A stretch of DNA of 64,000 nt from Enoplolaimus lenunculus (GCA_030248215.1 JASANG010003337.1:186001-250000); one strand, 5' to 3'; counted from the stretch's first letter, positions 12,001 through 23,231 are shown. Notes: generated by a model not told the origin, from the sequence alone. Program-made: numbers and translations.

Positions 12001-14588
12001 AATTATTAGATGTATAGCTCCCAGGTTTCCAAGTTTGTAAAACACGTGTAAAACCCTATTCACACGTGCAAGTTTTTGCTGCGAGAACTTGCAGCTGCAA
12101 CTTGCACTTGCAAGTTTTGTCCAAAATGCCGTTCGAAAAATTTGCAAATCAAAGCTAGGAATTTAGTTCACATGTGTGAATAACCATGCAAGTTCACTGC
12201 ATTGATTGCAGCCGCTTTCTCATTGGCTGATGAAAAAATTCAAGTACTGCGTGCGTGCAATTTGCAGCCGCAACTACTCGCAACAAAAACATGCACGTGT
12301 GAATAGGGCGTAAGAAGTGTAAAATCGATACGTAGAATATAAATAATGTTCGATGTTAAATTTGTCATTTTCAACCCAAAATCGTTATGTTCAAATACCG
12401 AACCGCTGTGTTTTGTTAACTTTCAAGGACAAATATTGCTTCGCGTTTATATGCATTCAACGTTGTTCTTGTGATTATTAAACAATTATTCTTTAAGTTT
12501 GACATTTTGAGAATAAAATAATTTAAGTTAATTTTTACTTTGCCTTCAGTAATTGCATTGGATCTCGTTCGAAGCTCATTTTCCATATTTGACATGTCAG
12601 TAAATGATTTGGACATTGCGCCATTTTCTTCTCTGAATTGCACTCGCATGTCACAATCTATAAAAAATACGCATAAAATAAATCTCGACAAGTTAATCGT
12701 AACATTCGATATGCATACACTGCTAAAAACTCAGTTAGTCGAATATGACTCTGCCGGAGTCGAATTTTGACTCAGTTTGTGTAGTCTGGAAAAGCCTATT
12801 TCGGAGAGAGTCAATTTGACTCACCATTTTTTGCAGTGTAGAATGCTGCTGTTAATTTCACATTACAGCGTTAACTCGGGCAGCAGATAAATGCACAGAT
12901 ACACACTTCACCCAAGTTCATTTTAAGCCTCATATTTAGATTACACGTAATTGAAAACATTAAGGTCCACAACACGCAAATGCTGATAAAAATAATATTC
13001 ACTTTACTATTAATTATTATAGATAGCATGGCTAAAACGGTAATTTAATTACCGAGTTGCTTAGTAATTAAGTTTTTGAAGATTTATAAACTATTTAAAT
13101 TCCTCGTTGCCACCAACCCTTTAAAGCCCTATACACACGTGCAAATAGTTTTGATTTTTAACACCACAATGCGAGTTTAAAACAGCCCATTATAATAAGC
13201 TTTGAAACAAAAAGGTTTTTGAAACTCTATTCAGAGGTTCCTGAGATTCTCGTCCGGACGGACGTACAGAATGACAAACGGATTAACATCCACTTTTTGA
13301 TCCCCTGGAGTCCCAAACTGAAATGCGTCGCAAAACACCAAATTTCGCTCAATAATGTAATCAGTTCTGTCAACACCATGCATTGAAACGTTTTGTCAAT
13401 TACAAGATTGGTACAAATTTTATAAGCTCTGTGTCAGTCTAGGTAGGAACCTGGACTTCAGACCTTTCAGCAGCTGGAAAAGCGGACCTTCTGAGCCGGG
13501 ATCGAACTCTCAGTCTACGGATCTTAAGCGAACACTCTACCACTGCGCCACGCAGCCCGCCTCTCCAACTGCATTTTTCGTCCACTATATTGTCGATCGT
13601 ACGCTGCCAGCAAGCATACGACACAATGTGTATTACATTTATTGCATATGCACTTGGACAAACATGTCTCACATGCTTTACACTCTGTTGTCATGGTTTT
13701 GATTTTGTACACGCAATCAAGGGCTAACAACCATTTAAACACAACCTCGCGGTTGTTTATGACTAATACAAACAAAGTACGCTGACCTTCTTTAATCATG
13801 TGTATTATCATAGGACACCGTGTTACAATGCCAACACCACGAGGAAACAACGGACATTCGACCAGGCTTTCCAACGTTGAACTTTTTCCTGAACTCTGAA
13901 AAAAAATGCAAATAAATGATAATAAAAGCGTTTAATAATCAAAACTGCATCGGTAAAACTAGTTGTTACCGTCATGAGCCGCTCTGGAAGTGGCTTCTAC
14001 ACTTTTATAAATTACCATCCGTAAACCAAACATATTTGAGGTTATTAGCAAATCATATTTGATATTAAAATTGCGTCCAACTTTTCGTTTGTTTCGTTAG
14101 CGGATTTTAGTCACAGCTCTGCTGGCCCATGTTATTTTAAGGGGCGTCCAGGTACTTTTAGATTTTGGTTTATATTTTTTTGCTTAGGCTTAGGCTTAGG
14201 CTTAGGAACTCATTTTTGCAACGGTTAGGCTTAGGCTTAGGCATAGGCTTAGGAATACGCTTTTGCAACGCTTAGGCTTTAGGCTTAGGCTTAGCCTTTA
14301 CGCTCAATCTATTTGGTTAACGCCGTAAAAGTAACATTGGCCAGAAACAGTATAGTAACCTGAAATTAACAATGATACCTGAGTGCCAACGACTACAATT
14401 TGTGGCAGCTTCATTTCGGATGCAAGTCCGCTCAAATTCAACACATCTTGAAGTTTGTTCCATGCCCCGCCTACGCCGGCCATAAAATCGTTTCGTTGAG
14501 TTCGTTTTCTTTGCAACCGGTGTTGAGCTCTCGTACGCGTCGACTCGTTTGGTTCCGCGTTGAGCATTGAGTCAACAGTTTCGAGCAT
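1..14588 (-). CDS. Dynamin-superfamily large GTPase (DRP1/Mx-like), 5' ten exons, runs off the left edge
   Basis: Exons on the minus strand, 5' to 3': 14588-14379, 13895-13787, 12657-12539, 10426-10340, 9597-9426, 6941-6775, 6268-6164, 2458-2339, 1183-1083 and 98-1. All junctions are AG/GT and the phases agree throughout. The 429 residues cover the GTPase domain and the start of the stalk. Visible motifs are the P-loop GTQSSGKS (68-75), switch-1 Thr in [10 protein letters not shown] (T95), DLPG (169-172), TKLD (241-244) and [10 protein letters not shown]. Stalk pieces follow ([17 protein letters not shown], the equivalent of GGARI.YIF). [16 protein letters not shown] is DRP1-like, whereas TRCP and the short stretch before FTD recall Mx proteins. 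The family severs or remodels membranes by GTP-driven helical assembly. All catalytic residues are present, so activity is expected. The start Met gives about 35 extra Arg-rich N-terminal residues compared with DRP1. The rest of the stalk and the GED lie outside the window. Confidence 0.9.
386..537. mobile_element. Family C1 MITE, degenerate
   Basis: A diverged copy with the GGGGCGAAAC-type left end and a core of TTAGGC/TTTACG variants, in dynamin intron 9. Confidence 0.5.
541..870. mobile_element. Family P inverted-repeat element
   Basis: Inverted arms ATCTCGATGAGTTGAG and CCGTTGAACTCAGCGCG lie about 240 bp apart. Half copies of the same arm occur near 3300 and 56730. It lies in dynamin intron 9. 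Confidence 0.5.
1338..1722. mobile_element. Family B MITE (Tc1/mariner-like, TA target)
   Basis: It starts CTGTAGTGACCCAAATAAG after a TA and ends with the inverted copy CTTATTCGGCTCACTACA. The interior matches the copies at 38204 and 41092. No coding capacity. It lies in dynamin intron 8. Confidence 0.75.
4359..5506. mobile_element. Family O element with ~230-bp inverted arms
   Basis: The left arm (about 4359-4605) begins CTAGAATGAAAAGTGCC and reappears inverted at about 5285-5506, ending CACTTTTCATTCTAG. The loop carries a nested C1 MITE at 4823-5041. No ORF. It lies in dynamin intron 7. Confidence 0.75.
4823..5041. mobile_element. Family C1 MITE with TTAGGC core, nested in element O
   Basis: The ends are GGCCAATGTAAAGATCAGG and TGTTCTTTACATTGAGC. 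It is flanked by near-identical 8-mers, AAAATGAC on the left and AAATTGAC on the right, as hAT elements are. The core is variant TTAGGC repeats. Confidence 0.75.
5574..5754. mobile_element. Family C1 MITE (reverse orientation)
   Basis: It starts GGCCAATGTAAAGAACA and ends CTGATCTTTACATGGGCC. The core contains GCCTAA repeats. It lies in dynamin intron 7. Confidence 0.7.
7486..7881. mobile_element. Family E MITE with a GATTCC microsatellite
   Basis: The ends CAGGGTTCCATCGGAA and TTCCGGTTGGAACCCTG are inverted copies. The interior is rich in CCGGAAT-type words, with a short GATTCC array at about 7819-7855. It lies in dynamin intron 5. Confidence 0.6.
8390..8666. mobile_element. Family A MITE (piggyBac-like, TTAA target)
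   Basis: TTAA at 8386-8389 precedes GCCTAATTCATACGTGTAAG. The right end is CTTGCACGTGTGAATAGGGC. The interior repeats ACTTGCA/TGCAAGT words, as in the other A copies. It lies in dynamin intron 5. Confidence 0.7.
8940..9140. mobile_element. Family C2 MITE with TTAGGC core
   Basis: The left end is CCCATGTTACTTTAAAGGGCG, here in family form, and the right end is CTTTAAAGTAACATTGGTC. The core is TTAGGC repeats interrupted by the word TTTTTTGCAACG. It lies in dynamin intron 5. Confidence 0.7.
10538..10812. repeat. Dispersed repeat D with GGTACAAAATGTACC palindromes
   Basis: GTACAAAATGTACC occurs twice here, near 10568 and 10770. Related sequence lies at about 1740-1800, 10915-11790 (split by an A element), 48000-48110 and 50985-51040. 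Boundaries are uncertain. No coding capacity. Confidence 0.4.
10960..11716. mobile_element. Long family A element inserted in a D repeat
   Basis: It begins AGCCCTATTCACACGTGC and ends GCACGTGTGAATAGGGCT. The flanks (GGAATGCAAGAATGCA and CGCACTGGATACATTC) are contiguous in the D copy near 10670, so this is a nested insertion. At about 757 bp it is far longer than the usual 275 bp, and it resembles the copy at 63058. Confidence 0.65.
12053..12310. mobile_element. Family A MITE
   Basis: The inverted ends are ACCCTATTCACACGTGCAAG and CATGCACGTGTGAATAGGG. The interior matches the copies at 30191 and 45509. It lies in dynamin intron 3. Confidence 0.7.
12718..12838. mobile_element. Family F palindromic MITE
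   Basis: The ends are CACTGC and GCAGTG. The interior is a diffuse palindrome of GAGTCAAATTGACTC-type words. It lies in dynamin intron 2, about 60 bp upstream of exon 3. Confidence 0.65.
13430..13665 (-). mobile_element. SINE-like element S, copy 1 (tRNA-Leu-like head)
   Basis: Reading on the minus strand, a conserved leader (ATGCTTGCTGGCAGC, ATGCAGTTGGAGAGGCG) precedes a tRNA-like segment. It has an A box TGGCGCAGTGG (13540-13550), a CTTAAGA anticodon-type loop and a B box AGTTCGATCCCGG (13497-13509). The tail is GGTTCCTACCTAGACTGAC. Related copies lie at 36128 and 36494. It lies in dynamin intron 2. Confidence 0.65.
14124..14342. mobile_element. Family C2 MITE with TTAGGC core, 36 nt from dynamin exon 1
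   Basis: The ends are GGCCCATGTTATTTTAAGG and GTAAAAGTAACATTGGCC. The core is TTAGGC repeats with GCAACG spacers. It lies just inside dynamin intron 1, 36 nt from the donor. Confidence 0.75.
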
Positions 14589-14701
14589 TTTTGTATTTTA
14601 CTCAATATGTAGTTAATAAAATCTAATATTAAATTAATATATTAATGAACGAGCATAATATTGTTGGCACGAAGTACTTAAACACAACCTTACTATTGTC
14701 C

Positions 14702-14874
14702 GCCCATGCAAAGATCAAAGGCGAAACGTTTTTCTGCGGGATTGCAATACACCTTAAGCTTTAGACAATTTTTTTGATTAGGCTTAGGTTTAGGTATAAT
14801 CGTATTAGTACGCATAGGTTTTGGCTTAGGAATATGCTTATACTACTGTTATGACTCTGTTTTATACATTGGTC
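14702..14874. mobile_element. Family C1 MITE
   Basis: The left end is GCCCATGCAAAGATCAAAGG and the right end GTTTTATACATTGG. The core contains TTAGGC and TTTAGG variants. It lies about 115 bp upstream of the dynamin start codon, so it sits in or near the promoter. Confidence 0.6.
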
Positions 14875-16044
14875 CTGTCTATACTTCGATCATAGTAACT
14901 GAATTTTGTTGACCTTTAGCAGCCAGGACGGAAGCTTTCTAAGGTACTCTGTTCATCAAGTTTCTGCAGCCGTTAAATGGATTGGTTTGTTTGACAAAAT
15001 ACGTATACGTAGGAATGTGTCTGGTCAACGAAGGGTCAAACTGGAGATAGAAAAGCGAAGAAAAGCTGGCGAGCGAAGCGAACGAAAAAACAGAAGCCTT
15101 TCGAATCTGTGGCAGTTACCTGGCTTGTTTAAACCGGGTCCGCTGTGAAGCCCCAAGATGAATGGAGTGGAACGCGTGCCGATTCATGTGTCCCAAAATG
15201 CTGGACGTCCGTTTCTGCGCTTTGGAGTTGGCTGTAGCAAATTTAGCATAAATTGATAGTCTGTTCTTTAGATTTACCTGAATCAATCATTTTTCCTGGC
15301 GAATTTATTCGAAGAAAAGTCACACAAAGCGCATCTGCCTTCAAAGCGTTGGGATGACGTGTTCTCTATTCATATTTAGTGAACCCAAAATGCAATTGCA
15401 ACTTCTCAGATAGAAACGAGACTTATGTCATATTTTGATGCCATTTGCATAATTTTTGCGAAACTGTTTTTCAGGTAAACCTCAAATGTTTCGCATTTCC
15501 GGACGCTTATAACAAAAAAATATATCGCAATGTGAAGTGTTCAGTGTGTTTTCTGATTAGCAACGTTTAAAACAACAAAATAAACAAATATGTTTCTATT
15601 TCAGTTGACTTTACAAGCAAGGTTGAAAAATTTCTGGAGGGAGGCCAAATTTTTGCAGTGGTCTGTTAGCCCCTCGACCCTGGAACCTAAATTAGCTACG
15701 AGCCCGAAGTTCGTTTTATCTTTCGTGTTTTTTTTTACAGTTTTGAGTCCACAGATGACTTCCAAATCGTGCCGAAATCGCATTTTTGGCCACGATTTTC
15801 AGGAAATTTGTGGCGAGCTGAATAGCTGGAGGACAGACCGAATTGTTCGCCACGTGTACACGACTTGAACAAACTATCACGAACGAAGCGATTAAAACGC
15901 TACACTCTGTGAGAAGTTCGTGATTTAGACTTAAGCCTGTATCCTGTATAGTTCTTTCCTCGATGTATGCTATTCGCTCTGATTTAGTAAAACGCGGCCG
16001 GTAAATGTTTATTATAAATCCCAACCCGCAACCCGTATGACACA

Positions 16045-16255
16045 CAAAATACCCAAATTTAAGGCCAGCAAATCACAGGTTATGCAATTTAACTGGTACC
16101 CGCGACCTGTGGGACACAAAATACCCAAAATTAAGGCCAGCAAATCACAGGTTATGCAATTTAACTGGTAACCCGAGCCGTAAGACACAAAATACCCAAA
16201 ATTAAGGCCAGCAAATCACAGGTTATGCAATTTAACTGGTAACCCGAGCCGGAAT
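16045..16255. repeat. ~72-bp tandem repeat, three copies
   Basis: The words ACACAAAATACCCAAA, AAGGCCAGCAAATCACAGG and TTATGCAATTTAACTGGTA recur three times at a spacing of 72-73 bp. No coding sense. Confidence 0.8.
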
Positions 16256-16344
16256 CCTTAAAGCCGACGTCTGAATCTGATTTAATCCAGCCACTGGCTT
16301 TACCGTACCCAATACTTTTGCCGTTTTTCCAGAATCCGTGCAAT

Positions 16345-16490
16345 CCTAACCCCGTTAGAATTACACCCCGTTAAACCGTGTACTCTAACCCCGTTAGAGT
16401 TACACCAAATTTCCGACCAATCTAACCCCGTTAGATTTGGCCCAACCGTTGTAGAATAATAAATCTAACCCCGTTAGATTTACTAGACTA
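16345..16490. repeat. Cluster of CTAACCCCGTTAGA palindromes
   Basis: CTAACCCCGTTAGA and longer forms (AATCTAACCCCGTTAGATT) occur four times in 150 bp. Each could form a small hairpin with a CCCC-containing loop. Spacing is irregular. Confidence 0.7.
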
Positions 16491-16499
16491 CTTTTCCCA

Positions 16500-17290
16500 G
16501 GTTCTCCGGTAATACCCCAAGTTCCCTTTTAGCACATAACACCAGTATTCAATACTGGGTAGATCCTGCGCCCTGCGCAACACCAATAAAATCCGTAATG
16601 CCGTAATTTCCTTCACATCCTTAAGCCACCGTGACTATTCTTAATTGAAATCAACTCGACCTTACTTATTTAAACTTCCGCCTTTAACTCCAAATACACC
16701 AACGCAAAACTCGAAACTGTAGGTAATAAATGCACACTTAACGAAACAAAATTAAACGTATGTTCTGACCAACTCCAAAACCAAGACTGATTCCGGTCCT
16801 GGCTACCCATATTGGCATCTCGACCTCATTTGCATTTTTGCCGACACCCACAATTGGGTGTCCGCAATGCGGTCGAGGTCGAGAGCCACACATCCGGTAC
16901 AACAACAACAACAACAACAATGCCGGAGACACTCAATAATAAAGCACCATTTTGGTGCTGACATAGCCTAGCTATGTCGTTAACCGCAGATTAGGCCAGC
17001 AACAATTGCAACATTAATCAATACCGTCATACGGCCACGCAGGGCCCAGGTAAGTTCAACATTGCGGACACAGCCGCCATAGCATCGATTTACCAATTTC
17101 TACGCCTTGTAGCAACGCCTAAGCCTAACTTAAGTTCTAAGAGAGACTAGGTGGAGCCAGGGACTCCCTTAAGGTGTGGTTTTGATATAGGGTTTTATTT
17201 TAGTTTTAGTTTTTAGTTTGAAATAGGTTTAAGTGTGGCACAGCAACCTACACACTCTATTAAAATACCGGAGCCGGATGACGATTTTTT
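16500..17290. other. GC-richer unclassified block with a CAA microsatellite
   Basis: Visibly less AT-rich than its surroundings, with a (CAA)n run at about 16902-16920 and no supported ORF. It could be part of an unrecognised mobile element. I see no terminal repeats that define it. Confidence 0.3.
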
Positions 17291-17754
17291 GCCGGATCCG
17301 GATATCCGGTCGTAGCCTGAGATATATAAAGCAAGTTTTTTAAATGCCAACTTTGGAAAACTGACAAATGTATTAAACTTTTTAATACAAATTTAACAAC
17401 TGCCATATTTGTTAAAGTCAAGATGTGATTATATGCTCATGATTCATATTAACAGCAATACATTTTACCGTTTTATATCAGAAGTTAACGTTTTGGAAAA
17501 AAATTGCAATCAAAGTCATTAGAAAGCGCAATCAGCTTTGCGTCATCAATGAATTAAACGTTTTATGGACCTTTTAGCACATGGGTAAGAGCTAATTTGA
17601 CTCAAAAATTAAGCAGGCAGCTTCGTTTAAATGTTGTTTCAAGTCATTCTTGATCCTCAATCAGACCCGTAGCCCACGGACCCCGTGTGGCGGCTGAACC
17701 TATCTGGAAAAATCCCCCTAAAAACCTTCACCCTTGATTGTCGAGCGCATGTAA

Positions 17755-17862
17755 AAATCAGGGACGAAACGTTTTACTACGGAACTGCAATAGAGTAAGC
17801 AAGCATAACTTTGACTCATGTTCTTGCTTGGACTTAGGCTTAGGCTTATTAACGAAGAGTGT
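17755..17862. mobile_element. Family C1 MITE, half copy
   Basis: The left end CATGTAAAAATCAGGGACG and the beginning of a TTAGGC core are present. The right half is missing. Confidence 0.5.
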
Positions 17863-18444
17863 CTGTCAAGTATAAAACTTTTCGAGGCATTTGATGTTAC
17901 TCAAATCTACGACATTGCTTGTTCTGCTGCGTTAATAAGGTTGGTAAGAAAGGCGTCACAAGCTCTTTCAATTGAACATTCAAACAATAACCGTTAACAT
18001 AAGTGTTGTAAAATTAAAATCGGCGTATCAACGGAAGTTTGCGAGCAGTTCTATGCAGACTGTTCCCCTCGGACTGGATATATTTCAGCTTCCTGATATC
18101 CAGTTGAAATTTCTGTTCAATAAAACTGGCATTTATTGAGTCATATTTCTGTGCGGTACCATATCTTCAGATGTGAGGCCCAAAATCTTCTTGCCAGAAT
18201 ACACAGATTCATCATATTATTCAGGGAGACAAATCTTCTGACAGGGGTTAAAAAGCTGCATGCCACAATGTCTGAACTAAAACATATTCTTAAAGGGGGG
18301 CCCATATTTGGACGGAAGGGTAAAAATCTTAGTGCAAAAATGACCGGATTGAATAACATATTTAAATGGACCCAACCTTCAAATGGGGACTACAATCGAC
18401 AATATATGGCCGTCATCGGTGTAAACATTGGCCGATCCTAAAGC

Positions 18445-19490
18445 TACACGCAAAACAAATTGTCTTGAATTTAAGAAATATTGTCTGAAATTTAAGACAA
18501 TTATGTCTTCTTGACACAAACTCCAGACATATATATTGAATTCAAAAGTTTTATTTCTTAAATTTTTCAGAAATGTTGGTCTAAAATTTTTCACATTTAA
18601 ATGTCTTAAATTTAACACAAACGATTAAGAAAAAACATTGCTGAAATATGTGACAAATGTTTCTGAAATATAAGACAATTATGTCTGAAATAAAACACAA
18701 AGATTTGCCATTGAAGCCGACTACAAAATTGGGGGCTAAATCTCAACCCAATACCCTAATTTTACAATCTAAGATACGTCCAAGACGTAAACTTAGGTTT
18801 ACGATGCCTGCGCTCTGCCCGAAATATCTTTAAAAATATGCAAATTATTTCTTGAATATAAGACAACTATTTCTTGAACGAAAGAAATTTGTGTCTTATG
18901 TTAAATTGGCAATAGCAATTTCTTGAATATAAGACATTTTTGTTTTAACCATTAAAGAAACGAATTTCTGAATTACTTAGGGCCATTAATGTCTGACATT
19001 TATGTCTTGAAAGCTGTGTGGAGCGCAATGAAACTTGCTACAATTGAACGAGTGGTACACGAGTTATAGTTAACAGTAACGGTTTTGAACTCCCGAACAC
19101 ATGAATTATACGGCGGAAATGAAAGACTGGAAATTAAGTCTTCTACGTATTTTGATGCATCGTCTGGCTTTTAGCTCGTTTCGCGTGTGAGGTTTCATCA
19201 ACTTAGGAACTCAATGTTAGAAAGGCTTTAAAATATCTTGGCATTTTATGAAAAATGTGTTTGTCTTCTCTTTACAAAGCGATATTACAAAAACCAGTTT
19301 TATTTTATCATAACTTTGAAATTCGATTATTTATATACACTTTTAAGAATATAAACAGATCACATTTTTTACGCATATAAAAATACGAAATTATTTGTTG
19401 AATGTACGACATTAATGTTTTAACCAATTAAGAAACGAAATTCTGAGCTGTTTAATGCAGTTAATGTCTGAAATAGAAGACATCAAGGGA
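18445..19490. repeat. Dispersed TTAAGACA-word repeats (family H)
   Basis: Words such as TTGAATTTAAGA, TAAGACAATTATGTCT and their inverted forms recur at 18445-18715, 18845-19020 and 19385-19490, with AT-rich sequence between. This suggests two or three related degenerate MITEs. Confidence 0.45.
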
Positions 19491-19741
19491 TTTACGTTGA
19501 ATGCAGCTACGTTGGCTATTGATTTCAGAATAAAGCGGGCTGTTGAAACGCGAAACGCCTTTAACAAAGCGAATTAATATTTTGAACAATTTTCTTTAGT
19601 TACTTTGATACATTTTACGATGCAACCGATGCTGACATGCAACGCAAATGGAGTTCAGCCATGTGTGCAATGTTTGCAATTTTGTTGAAAAGTATCAACA
19701 ATGCTTCTAAGTCTTATGAAATTATATGTGTGCCCCTCCTA

Positions 19742-21349
19742 ATGCGTCATCCATTTTATCGTGTGCCCGCCGTGTGGAAAATTGACACAACCATTTCCAA
19801 GTACGGTTTTGAAAAACGCTTCAAAAAGGAAATTGAATTTCAAAACTGTTTCAATTTCCCACAGCTATCGATTTTTTAAACTCAAGTAGTTAATTGATAA
19901 CATTATTTGATCTTCAATTTACCACTAGCGATTTTTTAAACAAGGGCAATTGGAAATTGCGCCATTTTCCAAATTCAATTTCCGCTTTGCTTTGACACTG
20001 CAATTACCAAAGTGGAAATTGAAAGAGAAGCATAACGTTTACCAATTTAACGATATTGTCCCTGTTATCGAAAATTGAATTTGCAGGTTACAATTTCAGT
20101 TGTGATATTGTCCCCAAAAAGGTTCAAATTTTGCAACTCAAAGTTCAAATTGAAGGTCAGGATGAGAGTTTCTAGAAATGATGTTTGATGGGCCACCCAA
20201 GTCGCAAGGTTGAAATTGTGCGATTGAAATTGAAAGTAGGAATTGAATGTGATGGGTCTCCTAAGTTGAAATTTTGGAGAGTTTCTAGAAATGTTTTATG
20301 GGCCGCCCAAGTCGCAAGTTTGAAATTGTGCGATTGAAATTGAAAGTAGAAATTGAATGTGATGGGCCTCCTAAGTTGAAATGGAAGTGTTAGGCATATG
20401 GGGCAAACTGAAAATACACCGAACTTTTTAAGATTGCAATGTAAACTGTTTCTTGTAGAGCTGGTAAACAAAATGACACTTTTTGCTACTCCAAAAGCAC
20501 GCTATTATAACGAAGGTTAAAATTCAAATTTAAAGTAACAAACAGTTCATACTGTATATGCTGCCGCACTTAACGCATACAGGTTCATTTTTCTTTATTA
20601 CAGTACACAATGAACCAAAGCGACGCATTAACCGTACAACACATATACTGTGAAGTTCGGCCAAGGTTTACAGTTCAGATTAATGTACGCATTGTTCAGG
20701 GTCATCGGGTATGACGAGAATCAAATTTGGTTAAGCGTGAACATAAGCATAGCCTTAACCTTTTATGTTCGGCATGTATCAGTACAATAGAATGCCGATG
20801 GTTTCGGCAAACGGATAAGCTTAATAAGCAAACTTATCTGTAAAACATATTGCGGACTTTTGTTGAAAATAGCAGCAATGACGTTACCGCAAAGCGTAAA
20901 CAAAAGCGAAGTATTGCATCGATTAGGTCAAAGGTCATGTACCTACCGCAGTGTTTCCGCTTTTATGATTTTTTCAATTTCCCACTGCCCTGCTGATTTG
21001 CAACTACCGTGAGGGAAATCGAAACTGAAATTTGGGTGCCCATTTCCCACTGCAGTTTTGGTGACTTTTCAATTTCCTTTTTGACAGTAAATTTAGCTTA
21101 TCAATTTCCTATTTAAGTTTTAAAAATGTCTCAATTTCCTACTGCTGTCCTATTTAAATTCCCTATTGGGAAATTGACACTCAAAATATCATTTCAATTT
21201 ACTAGTACGGTTTGTAAATTGCCTCAATTTCCCACTAGACCAATTTTTTCAAATTCAATTTCCTTCTTGAAGCGTTTTTCAAAACCGTACTTGGAAATGG
21301 TTGTGTCAATTTTCCACGCGGCGGGCACACGATAAAATGGATGACGCAT
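19742..21349. mobile_element. Family K inverted-repeat element, long form
   Basis: The left arm starts ATGCGTCATCCATTTTATCG and continues through CCATTTCCAAGTACGG and AAAACGCTTCAA. The right arm is its inverse and ends TGGATGACGCAT. The interior has no coding capacity. A 235-bp version with the same arms lies at 58951-59185. Confidence 0.75.
20165..20387. repeat. ~113-bp tandem duplication inside element K
   Basis: The stretch running from TTTCTAGAAATG to CTCCTAAGTTGAAAT is repeated almost exactly, side by side. Confidence 0.75.
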
Positions 21350-21853
21350 AAAATAGAGTTCCGCCCACCCCCACCGTAGCATTTTGACCTGGGTAAAGGC
21401 TTAATTCTTGTGAATAGTCGTTTACTTAGAACTGTAAAAATTGTGATGTGCCCAACACCATTTCAATAATCAAAGCCTAACGCTATGCTTACAATCATGC
21501 TGGTTACTTTGTACAATTTGGGCTGCTTTCACAGTGTTTGGGTTTAATACAGCAAAGACGAAACCAAGAACAATGAAAAAAGTTTGGTTGAGATTATCTT
21601 ATTTCTAAATGGCTTTAGTGTTGGTGTTAACCATATATCTGTATTATTAGGTTATGATTTATTTTTAGTACAGACCGAATGTTAGTTTAACCTAAATGGA
21701 GGCCACAGAAATTAAACCAATACTGGCACAAGTACACTATCCTCTGCAAGCTAAGCCTAAAGTCACAGCTTAAGCCTAAACATAAGCGATTTTTTGCATA
21801 ATTTTTATAAATTCACAATGGAGTTAAACGCTCATTTGGGAGGTGCTGCCTTA

Positions 21854-22015
21854 GACCCGTAGCCAGCTCACATTGCTAAGGGGCTAAACGTTATCCAGAA
21901 AGGGGGTACAAGTGTTTTTGATGACTTAAAACAAGGTTGGCAGTTATCTAGGACGGGGGAATTCTTCCAGCCCCCTGCCCCCCCTTTGTGCTGGGCTTCC
22001 CTCTGACGAGTGGTT
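21854..22015. mobile_element. Family J MITE, diverged
   Basis: The left end is GACCCGTAGCCAGCTCAC. The G-rich and C-rich interior (CCCCCTGCCCCCCC) matches the other J copies. The right end is eroded. Confidence 0.5.
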
Positions 22016-22145
22016 TGACATATTGTACCTGTTTTCTGGGCATACTGTATCAAATTGATGTACTGGAACCCTTCATATGCTCCATATCGCGATCGAACTC
22101 AAGGCTTTATTAAAATGTGGTTATGAAATGACAGTGACAGCTGTC

Positions 22146-22372
22146 GGCCCATGTATAGAACAGGGCCGGGACAGTAGTTTAAGCATATTTCTAAGCCTAA
22201 GCCTAAGCCTAAGCATATTTCTAAGCCTAAGCCTAAGCCTAAGCGTATGGATGAGCTTATTCCTAAGCCTAAGCCTAAGCCTAAGCGTAAGCAAAAAAAT
22301 TAGTTTAAAGCTTAAACTGACTCTATTATAGCCCTTCCGAAAAACTATCCAGCCCTGTTCTATACATGGGCG
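22146..22372. mobile_element. Family C3 MITE with GCCTAA core
   Basis: The ends are GGCCCATGTATAGAACAGGG and CCCTGTTCTATACATGGGC. The core is several GCCTAA (TTAGGC inverse) runs separated by GCATATTTCTAA. Confidence 0.75.
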
Positions 22373-23231
22373 AATCGTTTGATTGCTAATAATTTAACAA
22401 CATTCAAATTCAGCTCTGCAAACTGCGTTGAATGCAATGTTTTGTCTAAATTTCTCAACAAAATTTTATCGAAAACTGAATAACAACATTCGATTCAGCT
22501 CTGCAAACTGCGTTGAATGCAATTGGGTTTGTGTAAATTTCACAACAACGCCTTAAAAAATGTCCATTGAAACATATAACACGTATACACAGATTGTATT
22601 TTCCGGCAGTTTTATTCACTATCACAACAAAAACTAAGGTGCAGCCAGCGCTTTCAAATATTATATCTGATTCATCTTCAGTATTTATAAGCTAAATGAA
22701 AACCACTGAAAAAGTTGTAGGCGTAAATTCAAAAGCCTTTAAAAACGCAATGAAAACGTTTAATCTTTAATATTCATACTGCAGAGTTGGCTATGATCAT
22801 TAAATACAATTAAAAACTTTATCTAAGATTAATGTTTTATTAGCTAAAAATCGTAAGCATCCCAAAGTATCCGGATGTGGCGGGCAGCGGTGACAAATAT
22901 GCCCCACTATTAATATTTTGCATGCGAATATAAAGCGTTCCGCCCTAAAATGTGCAATTATGCACTAGAGCGGTGAAAATATGCTCAAAATTTTTTAATG
23001 CCAAAAAAATACATTTTCATGTGTGTTTGTTAAAAAAATTATCAAATGTTCGAAATGTTGAGGGCTTTTGTTGATGGTGAAGTTTAACGTAATTGAACAC
23101 AGAGTCAAAGCTTTTTTCCATATTTTTGAGTCTGTTTCCTGTTATGTTTTAAAACGAACGAATTAAATTTGGACGCAAATATCCAATAAACATAGTAAAA
23201 ATGCGTTGTTCACAGTAACTGTTCGCCGCTG

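Noticed and set aside
13490-13565. Functional tRNA-Leu gene
   Set aside because: A and B boxes are good, but the acceptor and anticodon stems are imperfect and the flanks are shared with other S copies.
14906-15148. Arg/Lys-rich 80-residue frame upstream of the dynamin gene
   Set aside because: No homology recognised, no partner exon, and it overlaps the likely divergent promoter region; composition alone is not enough.
18136-18441. 101-residue plus-strand frame
   Set aside because: Both strands are open, no domain is recognisable and no convincing splice partner was found.
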